DNA of 13,496 bases from Candidatus Rubrivivax defluviihabitans. GTDB taxonomy: Bacteria; Pseudomonadota; Gammaproteobacteria; Burkholderiales; Burkholderiaceae_C. Both the position numbers and the translations under genes were made by a program. Location of the stretch: contig JADJMW010000015.1 in NCBI GenBank assembly GCA_016709385.1, positions 1 through 13,496 on the forward strand, read 5' to 3'. Shown piece by piece: positions 1-7,571 of the stretch (its first letter is position 1; the number at the start of each line of letters is the position of its first letter). Under the pieces are notes generated by a model. The model made no database searches and was not told the origin of the DNA. It was given only the letters and a program-made list of their open reading frames with translations.

Positions 1-220
1 GTCTACGGGCGCTTTGTTGGCCCAAGCGGCCACGGTAGCCGGTACAGCAGCGCACTACACGCTGCACGAGGCTACGGGTGCACTTGAGGCGCAAGCCGCC
101 ACCGTGGCAGGTACAGCCGCAGCGCAGGCGTATCAGCAAATCGTGCTGAGTTTGCCCACAGTGATCGAAATCACCGCCACCACCGCCCGCGGCAGAGTTA
201 CCGCCACCGAATACGCATAG
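1..220 (+). CDS. Phage virion/tail protein, C-terminal end (partial)
   Basis: The reading frame is already open at base 2 and ends at TAG 218-220, so only the last 72 or so codons of a larger gene are visible. The fragment carries two copies of a 23-residue unit with core TGALxAQAATVAGTAA. A short tail with sequence IVLSLPTVIEITATT follows and looks beta-rich. TGxLxAQxATVxGxA units like these are familiar in phage tail and fibre-associated proteins. The next gene starts 8 bases downstream and is an appendage protein, which fits a tail role. A TTG at 14 could be read as a start but sits inside the first repeat, so it is unlikely to be genuine. Function beyond a virion-associated protein cannot be stated. 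Confidence 0.6.
   Translation, partial: STGALLAQAATVAGTAAHYTLHEATGALEAQAATVAGTAAAQAYQQIVLSLPTVIEITATTARGRVTATEYA
2..121 (+). repeat. Two tandem coding repeats, 69-bp period
   Basis: A unit beginning at base 2 recurs at base 71. Each encodes (S/A)TGALxAQAATVAGTAA followed by a variable spacer, giving a period of 69 bases or 23 residues. The protein core is conserved while third codon positions differ (for example gcggccacggta versus gccgccaccgtg). This points to an old duplication kept by protein-level selection. More copies may lie upstream of the window. Confidence 0.75.
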
Positions 221-228
221 GACACGTC

Positions 229-2327
229 ATGGCAAACACCGCCCGCGACCTCATCAAGTGCAGGATCAGCAACACGCCCGGCACGACCGGCAGCTTCATA
301 CTGGACACGGCCTTCACCAATTCACTGCTGCCATCGTCAGGCGACAACGGGCTGGCGTTCAAATTGAACATCACCGAAAACGGCGTCGACACGGAGATTC
401 AGCGGAACTGCACCCTACACGCACAGCACGACTTCATTCGCTGCGGCACGATGGTCGCAGCACCGGCACTGCTGACGCGGCGCTGAACTTCACCAGCTAA
501 CGCCATCGTGAGCGTGGTGCCGAGTGCTGAGGACTTCCTGACGACGGAGCAAGTGGCTGCGGTAGCGCCTGTTAATTACGCTATTGGAATCGGCGCTGGC
601 GCAACGGCCAACACGACCGCCATTCAGACCGCCCTAACTACCGGGTCAGCAAAGTTAATGAATCCGGGGATAGTGGAAATCAACTCGACACTGCTGGCGC
701 CGGACAACAGCGAACTGTATATCGGCCCCGGGGTTACTCTGCGACTGGCGTCTGGCTCCAATACCTCGATGCTCAAGAACTCGCGGTTTTCGGATGCGTC
801 TGAGGCGACCATTACGCTGTCGCTGGCGACAAGCATCAACGTCACCGCGACATGGACGGGGCATGGGCAGACGGTCGGTTCGTCTCGGTGGCTATCCATC
901 ATCGGTGCAGCGCAGCACGAATACAACGGCGTTTGGTATTGCACATTCACGGATGCCAACAGCTTCACGTACTTGCTTGAAACCGACCCCAGCGCTGCGG
1001 CCACCGGAACTATTACGGTGCGCTATGCAAACGTAGGAATCAAGGTGTGGGGGCCGGGCACGATTGACTACAACCAAGCTAATAATGTGTCTGCAACAGG
1101 GCACGAGAACCACGCATTCAAGTTTCTGAATTGTGCCGTCGTCCGCTATGACGTGCGCTACAACCTGAACGTTAAGAAGTTTGTCGTTCTGTTCTCTAAC
1201 TGCTCTGAATACGCGACCGGCGACCTTGAGTTTCAAACGGCAAGCGATGGCGTGCACATCAACGGGCCGTCACGCGGCGTTGCAAGTGTCGGCAACCTGA
1301 GCGGGTACTGCGGCGACGACATGCTGGCGCTGACCTGCGGCGACTACTCTGGTTATGAGCTATCGCGCGGCGAGATAGGCTACGTCAAAAGCGGGACAAT
1401 CCGTGGAGATAACAGTTCTGTATCGCTTGTGAAAATGGCTGGCGGGGCGGGTCCGAAAATCAGAATCGTTGACATCGGCGGCTTGATGGGTACGAGTGCC
1501 GGGAACAGCGTCCAGATCATCGAGGACACGACGGGCGGCGCTACCCTGACGACCACCTACGTCGAGCACCTGATCATCCGGCAGTGCGGCGTGCGCTCGT
1601 GGCCGAATGGGCTGGGACGTCTGGTTCCGGATCGGTTAGCACCACGGTCGCACGACTTACCTGATGGGGCCCAAGACGCCTGAAATTCTGTACGGCGACC
1701 GTTGCATTGTTCGGATGCTGACCGGGGTCCACGATTGGACGTCTGGACCTGATAGATGGTCAGTGCGAATTTGGTGCAACATCCACTGGCGACGTGGTGA
1801 GGGTCGATTCAGGCGCCACGCTCACAACGGCGAGGTTTCGTGGTTTCTTGTATACCTCGGCAAGCTCGGACAATGTTTTGGCCGCAAATAGCGGCACGCT
1901 TGGTTCGGTCTTTATCGAATCTGTCGAGCACGTCGGCAATACCGGCGGATATCTCGTGTCGAACTCAGCCACGAACACGGTAAACGTGTTCATCAACGGA
2001 CTGAAAAGCACGTCTGACAACAGCGTTATTTTGCCTCTTGTCGGCTCGTCGGTTATCAACCTATACAGCAAGAACTGGGTGCATTCCGGATCTGGACCTG
2101 TTTACAACGTATCTGGCTCAACGCTGAACTGGTTTGGTGACTGTGATTGCGCAACGACTCCAGCCCCCGCCGGCACGTTCCGCGTCAATGGCACGATGTA
2201 TGTTGATGGCAGCACGGTAAGCGCTCCAGCAACTGGTGACACCTTCAACAACACAGATGCAGGATTTGGGACTGGTGTTGGGTTTTACGGCAGAACGGCC
2301 GCGGGCGCCTGGACTAAGGTGTTTTGA
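229..2327 (+). CDS. Beta-helix tail appendage / candidate depolymerase, frameshifted
   Basis: This is one gene of about 699 codons after five frame corrections. ATG 229 has AGGA about nine bases upstream. Residues 1-85 or so (MANTARDLIK..., RISNTPGTTGSF) resemble a conserved N-terminal module of phage tail proteins. The middle is rich in beta-strands and reads like a pectin-lyase-type right-handed helix. SDGVHI (DNA about 1243) and GDDMLAL (about 1312) resemble the acidic motifs of GH28 polygalacturonases. The end (1755-2327) is Gly/Ser/Thr-rich beta structure. Inferred frame changes are: minus one near 459, plus one near 498, minus one in GGG 1609-1611, minus one in CC 1660-1661 and plus one in GGGG 1724-1727. 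Restoring them gives continuous protein and 2100 coding bases. The likely role is host-surface binding or glycan cleavage. The catalytic assignment is inference; a non-enzymatic spike is possible. Confidence 0.75.
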
Positions 2328-2333
2328 CGCGCC

Positions 2334-3077
2334 ATGACCTACGGCGCCACTACATACGGCTCCGCCCCATACGGGTCGGGGGAGTCCGGCGACCGGGTGC
2401 TGTACTGGGCCGTCCAGCCGTCGGCCACCACGAACTGGGCCGACAACGCCACGGGCGCCGGCTATATCGCCGCGGGCCTTGACGGCACCGGCGCTGCGCT
2501 GCCGGCGGGCAGCTTCGGCAGCCAGGAGTACACCGGCGCGGGCGTGATCGACATGGAGACGGCGGCCAGCGGCCTGACGCCTGGGCAGGAATATGAGTTC
2601 GGGTACGTCGTCTATGACTCTGGCACGGTCAGTTATTCCAATGTCGTCGTCAGTGATTCGTTCCGCACAACGGGTGGCGCTGCTGCTGCCGGCGGCGGCA
2701 AGTCACGCAAGCCGAGAAAGCGGCGCTATCAGGTCGAAATCGACGGTGAAGTTCACGAAGTCGAATCGCTGCAGGAGGCCGAAGCAGTTCTGGCCGAAGC
2801 GGCGCAGAAAGCGACCGCGACTGCCAAGCTAGCCATTGAGCGCGCGGCCAAGGCAAAGCGCCGGCCGGTGCGCAAGATCGTCAGGGACGCAGAAAAAGCG
2901 CTTGCGGTGCCAGAAGTTGCGGTGCCACCGAGCCTGCAGAGCTATGCCGATCAGATGATCGGGAAGATTCGCGCCGAGTATCAATCGGCCCTGTCGGCTA
3001 TCGAAATCGCAGCGCATATGGCAAAGCGTGAGCGCGAGATCGAAGAAGACGACGAAGACGTTTTGATGCTGCTATGA
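2334..3077 (+). CDS. Virion protein with Fn3-like N-terminus and charged helical C-terminus
   Basis: This 247-residue protein begins six bases after the beta-helix gene. It opens with a tyrosine/glycine motif (MTYGATTYGSAPYGSG) often seen at the N-terminus of phage structural proteins. Residues about 20-112 look like one Fn3/Ig-like beta domain, with SGLTPGQEYEFGYVVYDS as the clearest signature. A glycine linker and a basic patch (KSRKPRKRR, 123-131) follow. Then comes a short segment YQVEIDGEVHEVESLQEAEA, and a helical, Ala/Lys/Glu-rich tail ending in an acidic stretch EREIEEDDEDVLMLL. Similar two-part proteins occur near tail genes in related phages. Its stop overlaps the next start (ATGA), implying coupled translation. 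The exact function is unknown; a minor tail or fibre-attachment protein is most likely. Confidence 0.65.
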   Translation: MTYGATTYGSAPYGSGESGDRVLYWAVQPSATTNWADNATGAGYIAAGLDGTGAALPAGSFGSQEYTGAGVIDMETAASGLTPGQEYEFGYVVYDSGTVSYSNVVVSDSFRTTGGAAAAGGGKSRKPRKRRYQVEIDGEVHEVESLQEAEAVLAEAAQKATATAKLAIERAAKAKRRPVRKIVRDAEKALAVPEVAVPPSLQSYADQMIGKIRAEYQSALSAIEIAAHMAKREREIEEDDEDVLMLL

Positions 3078-3349
3078 CACCACGCGAGCGAGCCGACAGA
3101 GCACGACAGATCCTTGATGACCCCGTGTTCGCGCACGTCTTCACGGACATCCGCGAGCAGCTTGTGGCAAAGCTGGAATCGTGCCCCGTCGGGGACGTTG
3201 AATCGCAGCACGATCTGACCATTACGTTGCAACTCCTGAAGCAGTTGAAAACGCAACTTGCTCGCTATTGCGACGAAATTGTGTTAGATAATGCGCGAGA
3301 GCGTCAGGCGTCATGGCTTAAACGCGCGAAGCAGTCACTCACGACCTAG
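3074..3349 (+). CDS. Small helical phage protein upstream of scaffold
   Basis: This 91-residue protein starts in an ATGA overlap with the previous stop. It is predicted all-helical and charged: RERADRARQILDDPVF opens it, and a leucine-heptad-like stretch LTITLQLLKQLKTQL follows. Small proteins with the pattern RAxxLLxDPxF...LLKxLxxxL are common in phage head modules, between packaging or portal genes and scaffold or capsid genes. No enzymatic motif is visible. The position just before the scaffold suggests a role in head assembly, but that is inference from neighbours. A 46-base intergenic segment with a hairpin follows. Confidence 0.6.
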   Translation: MTPRERADRARQILDDPVFAHVFTDIREQLVAKLESCPVGDVESQHDLTITLQLLKQLKTQLARYCDEIVLDNARERQASWLKRAKQSLTT

Positions 3350-3361
3350 CGGCCCCGGCAC

Positions 3362-3381
3362 GCTAGATAGTCGAATCTAGC
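3362..3381 (+). promoter_or_regulatory. Hairpin in scaffold leader
   Basis: GCTAGAT (3362-3368) and ATCTAGC (3375-3381) form a perfect 7-bp stem with a six-base loop, AGTCGA. CCGG on both sides (3355-3358 and 3381-3384) could extend the structure if a bulge is allowed. No T-tract follows, so it is not a typical intrinsic terminator. It ends six bases before the scaffold ribosome binding site (GAGGAAG, 3387-3393). Possible roles are an mRNA processing or stabilising element, or modulation of scaffold translation. Confidence 0.4.
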
Positions 3382-3395
3382 CGGATGAGGAAGAT

Positions 3396-4316
3396 ATGAG
3401 CACTGACACCCCCCAAGCGGAATCAGAAGTCTCTATCGAGTCGCGCCTATCTGCTGCATTCGCTGCCGAAGAAACGGAATCGCCTGAAGCGGCGCCCGTG
3501 GAAGCTGCACCGGAAGCCAGCGAAGAGCCGACAACGGAAGTTGAAACGGAAGAAGTCCCGGAAGACGTTTTTGAGTTCGAGGCCGACGACGGCACGACTC
3601 TGAAACTGCCGGCTGCGGTCGAGAAAGCGGTATTGCGCCAGCGCGATTACACGCAGAAGACCATGCAACTCGCCGAGTTGCAGAAGCAGGCACACGACAG
3701 ACTCCAATACGCCGAAGCACGGGAACAGCTATCTGCTGCCGTGATGGAGGACGTAACGCAACTCCGCTCGATTGAATCTCAACTGAAGCAGTACCAAGAC
3801 GCCGATTGGCCGGCGCTTTACGAAGCAAACCCCGGCCAGGCGCTGCGATTCCAGCAAGTCATGCGCGATCTTGAAAAGCAGATCACGCAGAAGCAGCAGG
3901 AAATCAATGCGAAGGTGCAGCACGTTCAGCAGGCCACGCAGAAACATAACCAGTTTCAGTGGGAAGCGGCTGAGAAGGGCGCGCGCCAGATGATCGGCGA
4001 GATCAGTGCTGCTGACAATGCGGCCATGCTGCGCACGGTGGAATCGCTCGGGATCACTCCGAAGGAGTTCAAAGAGCGTTTTGCCGATCCACGCATCATC
4101 GCCGCGGTGCACAAGGCTGCCAAGTGGGACTCGCTGCAATCCAGCAAGCCACAGGCGGTCAAGACTGCGAACCAAGCTCCCCCCGTGGTTAAACCCGGCG
4201 CGAGCAAAGGGCCATCCCAAGCTGCGGACCGAAAGTATCAGGACACGCGCGCAAGTCTGCGCAAGTCCGGTTCAGTCGAGGACGCGGCGAAACTTTTTCT
4301 CCTGAGGGGAAGATGA
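3396..4316 (+). CDS. Head scaffolding protein (putative)
   Basis: This 306-residue protein lies directly before the major capsid gene, the usual scaffold position. ATG 3396 has GAGGAAG just upstream. The first 65 residues are strongly acidic and Ala/Pro/Glu-rich (EETESPEAAPVEAAPEASEE). Residues about 66-95 form a small domain (FEFEADDGTTLKLPAAVEKA). Residues about 85-190 are Gln/Lys/Glu-rich with coiled-coil character (QRDYTQKTMQLAELQKQA, LEKQITQKQQEINAKVQ). The C-terminus is basic and ends KLFLLRGR, as expected for a helix that binds the inner capsid surface. Acidic N-terminus, coiled coil and basic C-terminus are the typical scaffold layout. No protease motif is visible. The stop lies one base before the capsid start. 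Confidence 0.8.
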   Translation: MSTDTPQAESEVSIESRLSAAFAAEETESPEAAPVEAAPEASEEPTTEVETEEVPEDVFEFEADDGTTLKLPAAVEKAVLRQRDYTQKTMQLAELQKQAHDRLQYAEAREQLSAAVMEDVTQLRSIESQLKQYQDADWPALYEANPGQALRFQQVMRDLEKQITQKQQEINAKVQHVQQATQKHNQFQWEAAEKGARQMIGEISAADNAAMLRTVESLGITPKEFKERFADPRIIAAVHKAAKWDSLQSSKPQAVKTANQAPPVVKPGASKGPSQAADRKYQDTRASLRKSGSVEDAAKLFLLRGR

Positions 4317-4317
4317 A

Positions 4318-5289
4318 ATGACTGCAACCGTTGCCGCCACGAAGGCGTATGACATCTCGGGCAATGTCCTGAAGGAAGACCTTCGTGACATCATCTATGA
4401 CATCAGCCCGATGGACACCATCTTCATGACCCGCGCGGGTCGTGGAACGGCGAAGTCCACCACGCACGAATGGCTGACCGACACGCTGGCCGCCGTGAAC
4501 GCGAAGAACGCGGCGATTGAAGGCGATGCGTTCGGCGCCGTCGCTCGCACGCTGCCGAGCCGGCTGAAGAACTACACCCAGATCGCGCGCAAAGACTTCG
4601 AGGTAACCGGCACCGCTCAGAAGACGAGCAACGCCGGCATGCGCGAGCTGATGGCGTATCACACGGCGCAGGCGTCGAAGGAAATCAAGCGCGACATGGA
4701 AGCCGGCCTGCTGTCGGATGAACCGGCATCCGCCGGTACGTCCGTTTCGGCTCGCGTGGCGGCTGGTGCCGAGGCCTGGATTTATGCGCCGAACCACATC
4801 AGCGTCAACCAATCGGCGGCCACGACGACTGCGCCTGTCAGCGGCTTTGCAACGTCGCCAGTGACGGACGGCACCGCGACGGCGTTCACGTCGGCCGGGC
4901 TCAATTCCATGCTGCAGCAGGCGTGGAGCATGGGCGGCGAAGTGGACACCATCCTGGTCGGCCCGACGCTCTACAACACCATCTCGGCGTTCACCGGCAT
5001 TGCGACCCGGTTCCGCGATGTGGGCAGTCGGCAGCAGGCGCAGATCATCGGCGCGGCGGATGTCTACGTGTCCGCGTTCGGCTCGCACAACATCGTCCTT
5101 TCGAGGTGGGCGCGAGCGACGACCGTGTTCTGCCTGGACATGTCAACGTGGGAGGTGGCCTATCTGCGGCCATTCCAGACGGTGGACATCGCGAAGGTCG
5201 GTGACGCGGAGCGCAAGGCGCTGCTGGCGGAATACACGCTGGTAGCCAAGTCTCCAATGGCGAACACCAAGGCGACAAACATGTCGTGA
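4318..5289 (+). CDS. Major capsid protein, SU10/DUF5309-like (HK97 fold)
   Basis: This 323-residue protein matches my recollection of the SU10-like/DUF5309 capsid family. Recognisable segments are YDISGNVLKEDLRDIIYDIS followed by PMDTIFM near the N-terminus, HEWLTDTL at 50-57, LPSRLKNYTQIARKDFEVTG at 79-98, and a long helix with KEIKRDMEAGLL at 121-132. Near the C-terminus are FCLDMSTWEVAYLRPF and a closing KALLAEYTLV. It builds the icosahedral shell, helped by the preceding scaffold. ATG 4318 sits one base after the scaffold stop, with AGGGGAAG upstream as binding site. No cleaved delta-domain is evident, which fits a separate scaffold gene. A strong intrinsic terminator follows within six bases of the stop. 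The frame is intact throughout. Confidence 0.92.
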   Translation: MTATVAATKAYDISGNVLKEDLRDIIYDISPMDTIFMTRAGRGTAKSTTHEWLTDTLAAVNAKNAAIEGDAFGAVARTLPSRLKNYTQIARKDFEVTGTAQKTSNAGMRELMAYHTAQASKEIKRDMEAGLLSDEPASAGTSVSARVAAGAEAWIYAPNHISVNQSAATTTAPVSGFATSPVTDGTATAFTSAGLNSMLQQAWSMGGEVDTILVGPTLYNTISAFTGIATRFRDVGSRQQAQIIGAADVYVSAFGSHNIVLSRWARATTVFCLDMSTWEVAYLRPFQTVDIAKVGDAERKALLAEYTLVAKSPMANTKATNMS

Positions 5290-5294
5290 TGAGG

Positions 5295-5322
5295 ACGGAG
5301 CCGGGAAACCGGCTCCGTTTTT
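5295..5322 (+). terminator. Intrinsic terminator after capsid gene
   Basis: CGGAGCCGG (5296-5304) and CCGGCTCCG (5309-5317) form a perfect 9-bp GC-rich stem closed by a GAAA tetraloop. Five T residues (5318-5322) follow immediately. This is a textbook rho-independent terminator. Its position behind the capsid gene suggests that read-through, not full transcription, supplies the downstream cassette unless another promoter exists. Confidence 0.92.
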
Positions 5323-5324
5323 CG

Positions 5325-5666
5325 ATGAAGCGACTTCTAGATTTCAATCCGTTGTCGGGCGAAAAGGTCTGGTTCGAGTATGACCAGCACATCGATTCGA
5401 TGACGATCACGCATGAGCAGGACGTGTCCAAGCACCTGGACATCGCTCACGCGCGGATGATCGATGAGAACTACACCCGCAAGGGCGTCAAGAATGACTT
5501 GCTGCATTACGCGCATGTGCCAAACACGGTCATTCTGAAGATGAAGATGGAAGACGGAGTCGATCTGTTTTCCAAAGCCGACGAAAAGCGCGTGTTCGAG
5601 TTGCTGAACACCAAGTACAAGCGGCTCAAGACGACGACCAAAGTGCACAATGTCAGAAATCGGTAA
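5325..5666 (+). CDS. Conserved phage protein downstream of capsid
   Basis: This 113-residue protein begins MKRLLDFNPLSGEKVWFEYD and ends with KYKRLKTTTKVHNVRNR. Proteins with this pattern (an opening F-x-P-x-x-G-x-x-x-x-F-x-Y, a middle HYAHVPNTVI, and an RxLKTTTKxH end) are conserved right after capsid genes in many phages. Their function is unassigned, though a virion or head role is likely from position. ATG 5325 is preferred because it matches the family N-terminus, but it lies two bases after the terminator T-tract and has no Shine-Dalgarno sequence. An alternative ATG at 5289 overlaps the capsid stop (TGATG) and would add 12 residues encoded by the terminator stem. The gene overlaps the next one by 17 bases. 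Confidence 0.7.
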   Translation: MKRLLDFNPLSGEKVWFEYDQHIDSMTITHEQDVSKHLDIAHARMIDENYTRKGVKNDLLHYAHVPNTVILKMKMEDGVDLFSKADEKRVFELLNTKYKRLKTTTKVHNVRNR

Positions 5667-7032
5667 GCGACTGGCGGAACTTGTCCGTACTGAAGACGCG
5701 CGAGCCTGGCCAGCCGTAAATGCGGCGCTGAATGAGTCGCCAGAATCACCCGATCTACTGTATTTGGCCGGCTGTCTGCTGCGAGCGCAAGGAAGCCTGG
5801 GGCTTGCGTTGCCGTGTTTTGCAAAGGCGCTATCGAAGGATCAGCGTCAGCCGAACCTGTGGATGCACTATGCGGCCACGCTGCACGATCTGAACGAATG
5901 GGATGACGCCATCAAGGCGTTTACCGTTGTTCATGCGATGGTCCCCAAGGACGCTATGCCGCCAGCGAACATCGCGGCGGCATGTTCGCAGCAGGGGCGG
6001 TGGCGTGACTGTCTTGAGTGGGCAGACAAGGCGCTGAAACTGGACCCGGAAAACTACATAGCGCACATCTCGGCGTCGTATGGGTGCCTGGCGCTTGGGC
6101 GGTGGGCCGAAGGATGGGATCACACGCAATACATCTACGGCAATCACCTGGTGATCCGCGTATATAACGATCCTGACAACGAAGAGCCGGATTGGGACGG
6201 GTCGCCGGGAAAGACTGTCGTCGTGCAGTGTGATCAGGGTGTCGGCGACATCCTCATGTATTCACAGTGCCTTGAAGAGATGGTCAAGGACTGCAAGGAA
6301 GTCATCATTGAGTGCGCCGAACGATTGGTGCCGATGATGAAGCGGAATTTTCCGCAATGCGTGGTGTACGGCACACTCAAGCAAGCCGGGCAAGGGTGGT
6401 CGAAGAATCACAAAATCGACGCCCATGTGCACATCTCTTTCTTGCCGCGGTTCTACCGAAAAACAGAAGGCGAATTCACGCGCAAGCAGTACATCAAGCC
6501 TGATGCGGAGAAGGTGCAAAAGTGGCGAGACTGGCTCTCTGCCATGCCGAAGCCGTGGATCGGCGTGAGTTGGCAGGGCGGCATCCAAAACACGCAAAAG
6601 CATCTGCGGACGCTGAAGTTGGAGCAGCTTGCGCCTGTGCTTGAGTGCAAGGGATCGTTCATCGATCTTTCGTACAAGGACAACTCGCGCGAAGTTGATG
6701 CGTGGAATGCACGCGGCGGGTCGCAGATCATCCGGCCCAAGCTGGACACGAATGACTACGACGACACGCTGGCGTTGGTGGCGGCTCTTGATGAGGTGGT
6801 GACGGTCACAACGGCCATAGTGCATGCCTGCGGCGCAATGGGACGTTCATGCCGGGTGCTGGTGCCATCGGTTCCGATGTGGCGCTATGCGTACCGGATC
6901 GAGGATGGCGGCATGATCTGGTATCCCAAAGAGTCGGTCCAGATGTACCGGCAAACCCCAGGCGAAGAATGGGGGATGACTATCAAGCGACTGGCGAAAG
7001 ACCTGAAGCCGAGGATTCTTTTGGCGGCATGA
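5650..7032 (+). CDS. TPR protein with GT9-like glycosyltransferase domain
   Basis: This is a 460-residue two-part protein. Residues about 1-155 carry degenerate tetratricopeptide repeats, clearest at EWADKALKLDPENYIAHISA (123-142). Residues about 185-455 resemble the heptosyltransferase/GT9-like fold of TPR-linked glycosyltransferases. CDQGVGDILMYSQCL (194-208) corresponds to the GxGDxL donor-side loop. VIIECAERLVPMMKRNFP (218-235), IGVSWQGG (304-311) and an end-segment D-x-V-V-T-V-T-T-A-x-V-H-A-C-G-A-M-G (381-398) follow. The family transfers sugars from nucleotide donors, and the TPR part may bind an acceptor protein. The start lies within the preceding gene and the stop overlaps the methyltransferase start (ATGA). 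It leads a coupled sugar-modification cassette. The acceptor is unknown, and catalytic competence cannot be judged by reading alone. Confidence 0.75.
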   Translation: MSEIGKRLAELVRTEDARAWPAVNAALNESPESPDLLYLAGCLLRAQGSLGLALPCFAKALSKDQRQPNLWMHYAATLHDLNEWDDAIKAFTVVHAMVPKDAMPPANIAAACSQQGRWRDCLEWADKALKLDPENYIAHISASYGCLALGRWAEGWDHTQYIYGNHLVIRVYNDPDNEEPDWDGSPGKTVVVQCDQGVGDILMYSQCLEEMVKDCKEVIIECAERLVPMMKRNFPQCVVYGTLKQAGQGWSKNHKIDAHVHISFLPRFYRKTEGEFTRKQYIKPDAEKVQKWRDWLSAMPKPWIGVSWQGGIQNTQKHLRTLKLEQLAPVLECKGSFIDLSYKDNSREVDAWNARGGSQIIRPKLDTNDYDDTLALVAALDEVVTVTTAIVHACGAMGRSCRVLVPSVPMWRYAYRIEDGGMIWYPKESVQMYRQTPGEEWGMTIKRLAKDLKPRILLAA

Positions 7033-7571
7033 TCTATACGGTCGATTTGCGGGCTCAGGCCCTGCTGCGCGAAATCTACTCAATCCCGAAAGTCGGGGTA
7101 GAGATAGGCGTACACAAAGGCAGGTTGTCGGGCCGGCTGCTTGCGGCGAACGGGCATATGTTCCTGCACATGGTTGATCCGTGGTCAGATAGCGGAGACA
7201 CGTACAAGCAGACGGATGACTACATTGCCACGTACTCGCATGAGCAGCATGAAAAGGCCATGCAGCAGGCGCTAGAGGCCGTTGCGCCGTTCGATGGACG
7301 GTATAAGGTGCACCGCATGACATCGGAGCAAGCGGCACCGCTATTCGATGACGGAAGCCTTGATTTTGTGTTTATCGATGGCGATCACTCATACGAGGCA
7401 TGTTCTAACGACATTCGCCTATGGTGGCCGAAACTGAAAGAAGGCGGTCTGCTGTCGGGGCACGATTACGTCAACGAAAAGAACTATGGCGTCATCCGGG
7501 CCGTTGACGAGTTCGTGGGAGAACGTGAACTGAGGCTTGGCATCAACAATACCTGGTTCATCACAAAATGA
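7029..7571 (+). CDS. Class I SAM-dependent methyltransferase (Methyltransf_24-like)
   Basis: This 180-residue protein starts at the ATGA overlap with the preceding stop; upstream in-frame codons back to 6849 lie inside that gene and do not look like protein. VGVEIGVHKGRLSGRLL (22-38) is the SAM-binding motif I, with Glu25 and Gly27. HMVDPWSD (47-54) gives the acidic residue after strand beta-2. LDFVFIDGDHSYEACSNDI (111-129) is the FIDGDHSY signature of this family. LKEGGLLSGHDY (136-147) completes the fold. Relatives often act on sugars in surface-glycan or antibiotic pathways. Its place between glycosyltransferase and epimerase genes suggests sugar O- or N-methylation. It has no DNA-methyltransferase catalytic motif. 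The stop overlaps the next start (ATGA). Confidence 0.85.
   Translation: MIYTVDLRAQALLREIYSIPKVGVEIGVHKGRLSGRLLAANGHMFLHMVDPWSDSGDTYKQTDDYIATYSHEQHEKAMQQALEAVAPFDGRYKVHRMTSEQAAPLFDDGSLDFVFIDGDHSYEACSNDIRLWWPKLKEGGLLSGHDYVNEKNYGVIRAVDEFVGERELRLGINNTWFITK

Noticed and set aside
1..121. CRISPR-like or non-coding repeats
   Set aside because: The copies diverge at third codon positions and keep the protein, so they are coding repeats, and only two are present.
2..228. Phage attachment site or recombination site near the window start
   Set aside because: No integrase, tRNA or matching core repeat is visible.
4189..5088. Long open frame on the minus strand opposite scaffold end and capsid
   Set aside because: It is Arg/His-rich, has no recognisable domain, and mirrors the codon pattern of the well-supported capsid gene.
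6262..6825. Minus-strand open frame of 187 codons
   Set aside because: It lies fully opposite the TPR-glycosyltransferase gene, is rich in Arg/His/Leu, and has no credible start context.
6849..7028. Upstream extension of the methyltransferase frame
   Set aside because: The extra 60 codons lie inside the preceding gene, read like out-of-frame sequence, and the ATGA start at 7029 matches the junctions of the rest of the cassette.
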